From NCBI GenBank assembly GCA_040878325.1, contig JBBDMM010000013.1, forward strand, positions 1-61,440: a stretch of DNA of 61,440 nucleotides. The letters run 5' to 3'. The notes under the pieces are model-generated. The model searched no databases and had not been told where the DNA came from. It worked only from the letters and a program-made list of their open reading frames with translations. Source of the DNA: Acidimicrobiia bacterium (lineage in GTDB: Bacteria > Actinomycetota > Acidimicrobiia > Spongiisociales > UBA11373). This document shows positions 60,594 through 61,440 of this stretch, one piece after another. A program made the position numbers and the translations under genes. The first letter of the stretch is position 1. Every line of letters begins with the position of its first letter.

Positions 60594-61324
60594 GCTTCCC
60601 ATTCGGGACCGCCCTGAACGTCTTGACGGTGGTCGTCGGCACGGTCATTGGCGCGATGGCGGGTGCCCGTATCCCGGTCCGCATTCGGGAAACCGTGATG
60701 ATCACCCTCGGCTTGCTGACCGCGGCGATCGGGGTCCGTGAGTTGCTCCCGACCGAGGAGTTCCCACTCGTGCTCGGTGCGGTGCTGCTCGGCGCCGTCA
60801 TCGGCGAGTTTCTGCGGATCGAGGCGGGCCTCCACTTCCTCGGTGATGCGCTGCAGCGGCGCTTCGGTGGTGGCGACCAGCCGCTCGAGATCGCCGTGCC
60901 CGCAACCACGGTGCCTGCCCCGCACCGGGCCAGGTTCAGCGAGGGATTCGTGATCGCCTCGCTCGTCTTCTGCGTAGGGCCCCTCACCATCGTCGGATCG
61001 ATCCAGGACGGTCTGGGCGACCACGAACTGCTCATCGTCAAGGCGGGGCTCGATGGGTTCGCCGCCATCGCCTTCGCCGCCATCTATGGGTGGGGTGTGA
61101 TCCTTTCGGCCATCACCGTGGTGGTGATTCAGGGTGGGATCGCACTGGCCTCGGGCTCGCTCGAGAGCCTGTTCACCGACCCGATGCTCGATGCCCTCGG
61201 AGCCGCCGGCGGGGTGCTCCTCCTCGGGATCGCACTGCGCCTGCTGGATCTCCGCCAGGTGCGAGTGGCGAACATGCTGCCAGCCATTGTGCTGGCTCCG
61301 CTGTTTGTGAAGTGGTGGGGTTGA
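60590..61324 (+). CDS. DUF554 family membrane protein
   Basis: A 244-residue membrane protein with about six helices. FGTALNVLTVVVGTVIGAMAG at the N-terminus is the DUF554 signature (GTxxNxxxVxxGxxxG), and SLVFCVGPLTIVGSIQDG and a late LRLLDLRQVRVANMLPA are also typical. Its function is unknown, with transport proposed for the family. GTG start overlapping the HEAT-gene stop. Confidence 0.9.
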   Translation: MSFPFGTALNVLTVVVGTVIGAMAGARIPVRIRETVMITLGLLTAAIGVRELLPTEEFPLVLGAVLLGAVIGEFLRIEAGLHFLGDALQRRFGGGDQPLEIAVPATTVPAPHRARFSEGFVIASLVFCVGPLTIVGSIQDGLGDHELLIVKAGLDGFAAIAFAAIYGWGVILSAITVVVIQGGIALASGSLESLFTDPMLDALGAAGGVLLLGIALRLLDLRQVRVANMLPAIVLAPLFVKWWG

Positions 61325-61385
61325 GACAGCCCCGGCCACGGCCCCAGCCCCAGCCAAACCGTGGCGGCCAGCGTTCGCCAGGTGA

Positions 61386-61440
61386 CCCAAGGCCGATGGC
61401 GCCCGCCCGGCCAGCCGGAGACTGGCCCAAGGCCGATGGC
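61386..61440. repeat. 15-bp direct repeat at the window end
   Basis: CCCAAGGCCGATGGC occurs at 61386-61400 and again at 61426-61440, 40 bp apart; the second copy reaches the window edge. The preceding bases (61325-61360) are G/C-rich with short AGCCCC repeats. This may be the start of another repeat region after DUF554. Confidence 0.6.

Overview
The window is about 61 kb of GC-rich, densely packed bacterial chromosome that reads as an actinobacterium, most plausibly from the Acidimicrobiia or a neighbouring deep lineage. The evidence is a WhiB regulator, SenX3/RegX3-type phosphate signalling beside pst genes, a GuaB3-type IMP dehydrogenase, a UPF0182 giant membrane protein, a DUF2342 zincin, a DUF664 DinB-like protein, a 13E12-family HNH protein, and many GTG/TTG starts with 4-base ATGA or GTGA overlaps. 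The taxonomic call is an inference; no rRNA gene is present. Layout by region. 1-5.8 kb: a partial initiator tRNA, a LigB-family dioxygenase, and a general-stress locus holding a SigB/SigF-type sigma factor, two RsbW-like ATPases (one degenerate), an RsbV-like STAS protein, an RsbU-like phosphatase, CsbD and dodecin. 5.8-12.4 kb: UPF0182, a DivIVA-like coiled-coil protein, a PDZ-Lon protease and BioY. 12.4-19.5 kb: a LivFGHMK-type ABC transporter operon with an embedded acyl-CoA synthetase. 19.6-26.4 kb: MoaE, HtrA, DUF2342, a frameshifted PAS histidine kinase, a peroxiredoxin, a DinB-like protein and a frameshifted 13E12 HNH protein. 26.5-33.2 kb: regX3-senX3 divergent from pstSCAB-phoU, with a PHO-box-like repeat between them. 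33.2-36.4 kb: ECF sigma factor, zinc-finger anti-sigma factor, RseB-like protein, a membrane-anchored unknown and WhiB. 36.6-50.4 kb: mainly central carbon metabolism (sdhCAB, mdh, icd, sucCD, a lone B12-binding domain) with folD, arsC, udk, HU, SCP2, a DapA-like aldolase and a CNNM/CBS protein. 50.5-61.3 kb: MgtC, PcrA, a CheA-like hybrid kinase, guaA, guaB3, trpS, an Nfu_N-HEAT protein and DUF554. The most unusual feature is not a protein. At least nine intergenic gaps carry short tandem arrays whose unit is always 7 bp although the unit sequence differs: GCRATTS, CAAGARY, GGAAGGC, CCWCCCG, GGYGGCA, CCTGCNN and GCGCNNN. Several follow a shared box close to GCCTCGCTTCGCTCGGCC that sits right after a stop codon. 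One array runs through eight heptads in unbroken phase while changing from CCWCCCG to CAAGARY. This resembles the heptanucleotide STRR repeats of cyanobacteria in period only. A second strong signal is a perfect palindrome between the stress sigma gene and csbD that encodes a GTTT-N15-GGGTA promoter in both directions. Two genes are interrupted by a single extra base in a four-base G/C run, probably sequencing error or recent decay.
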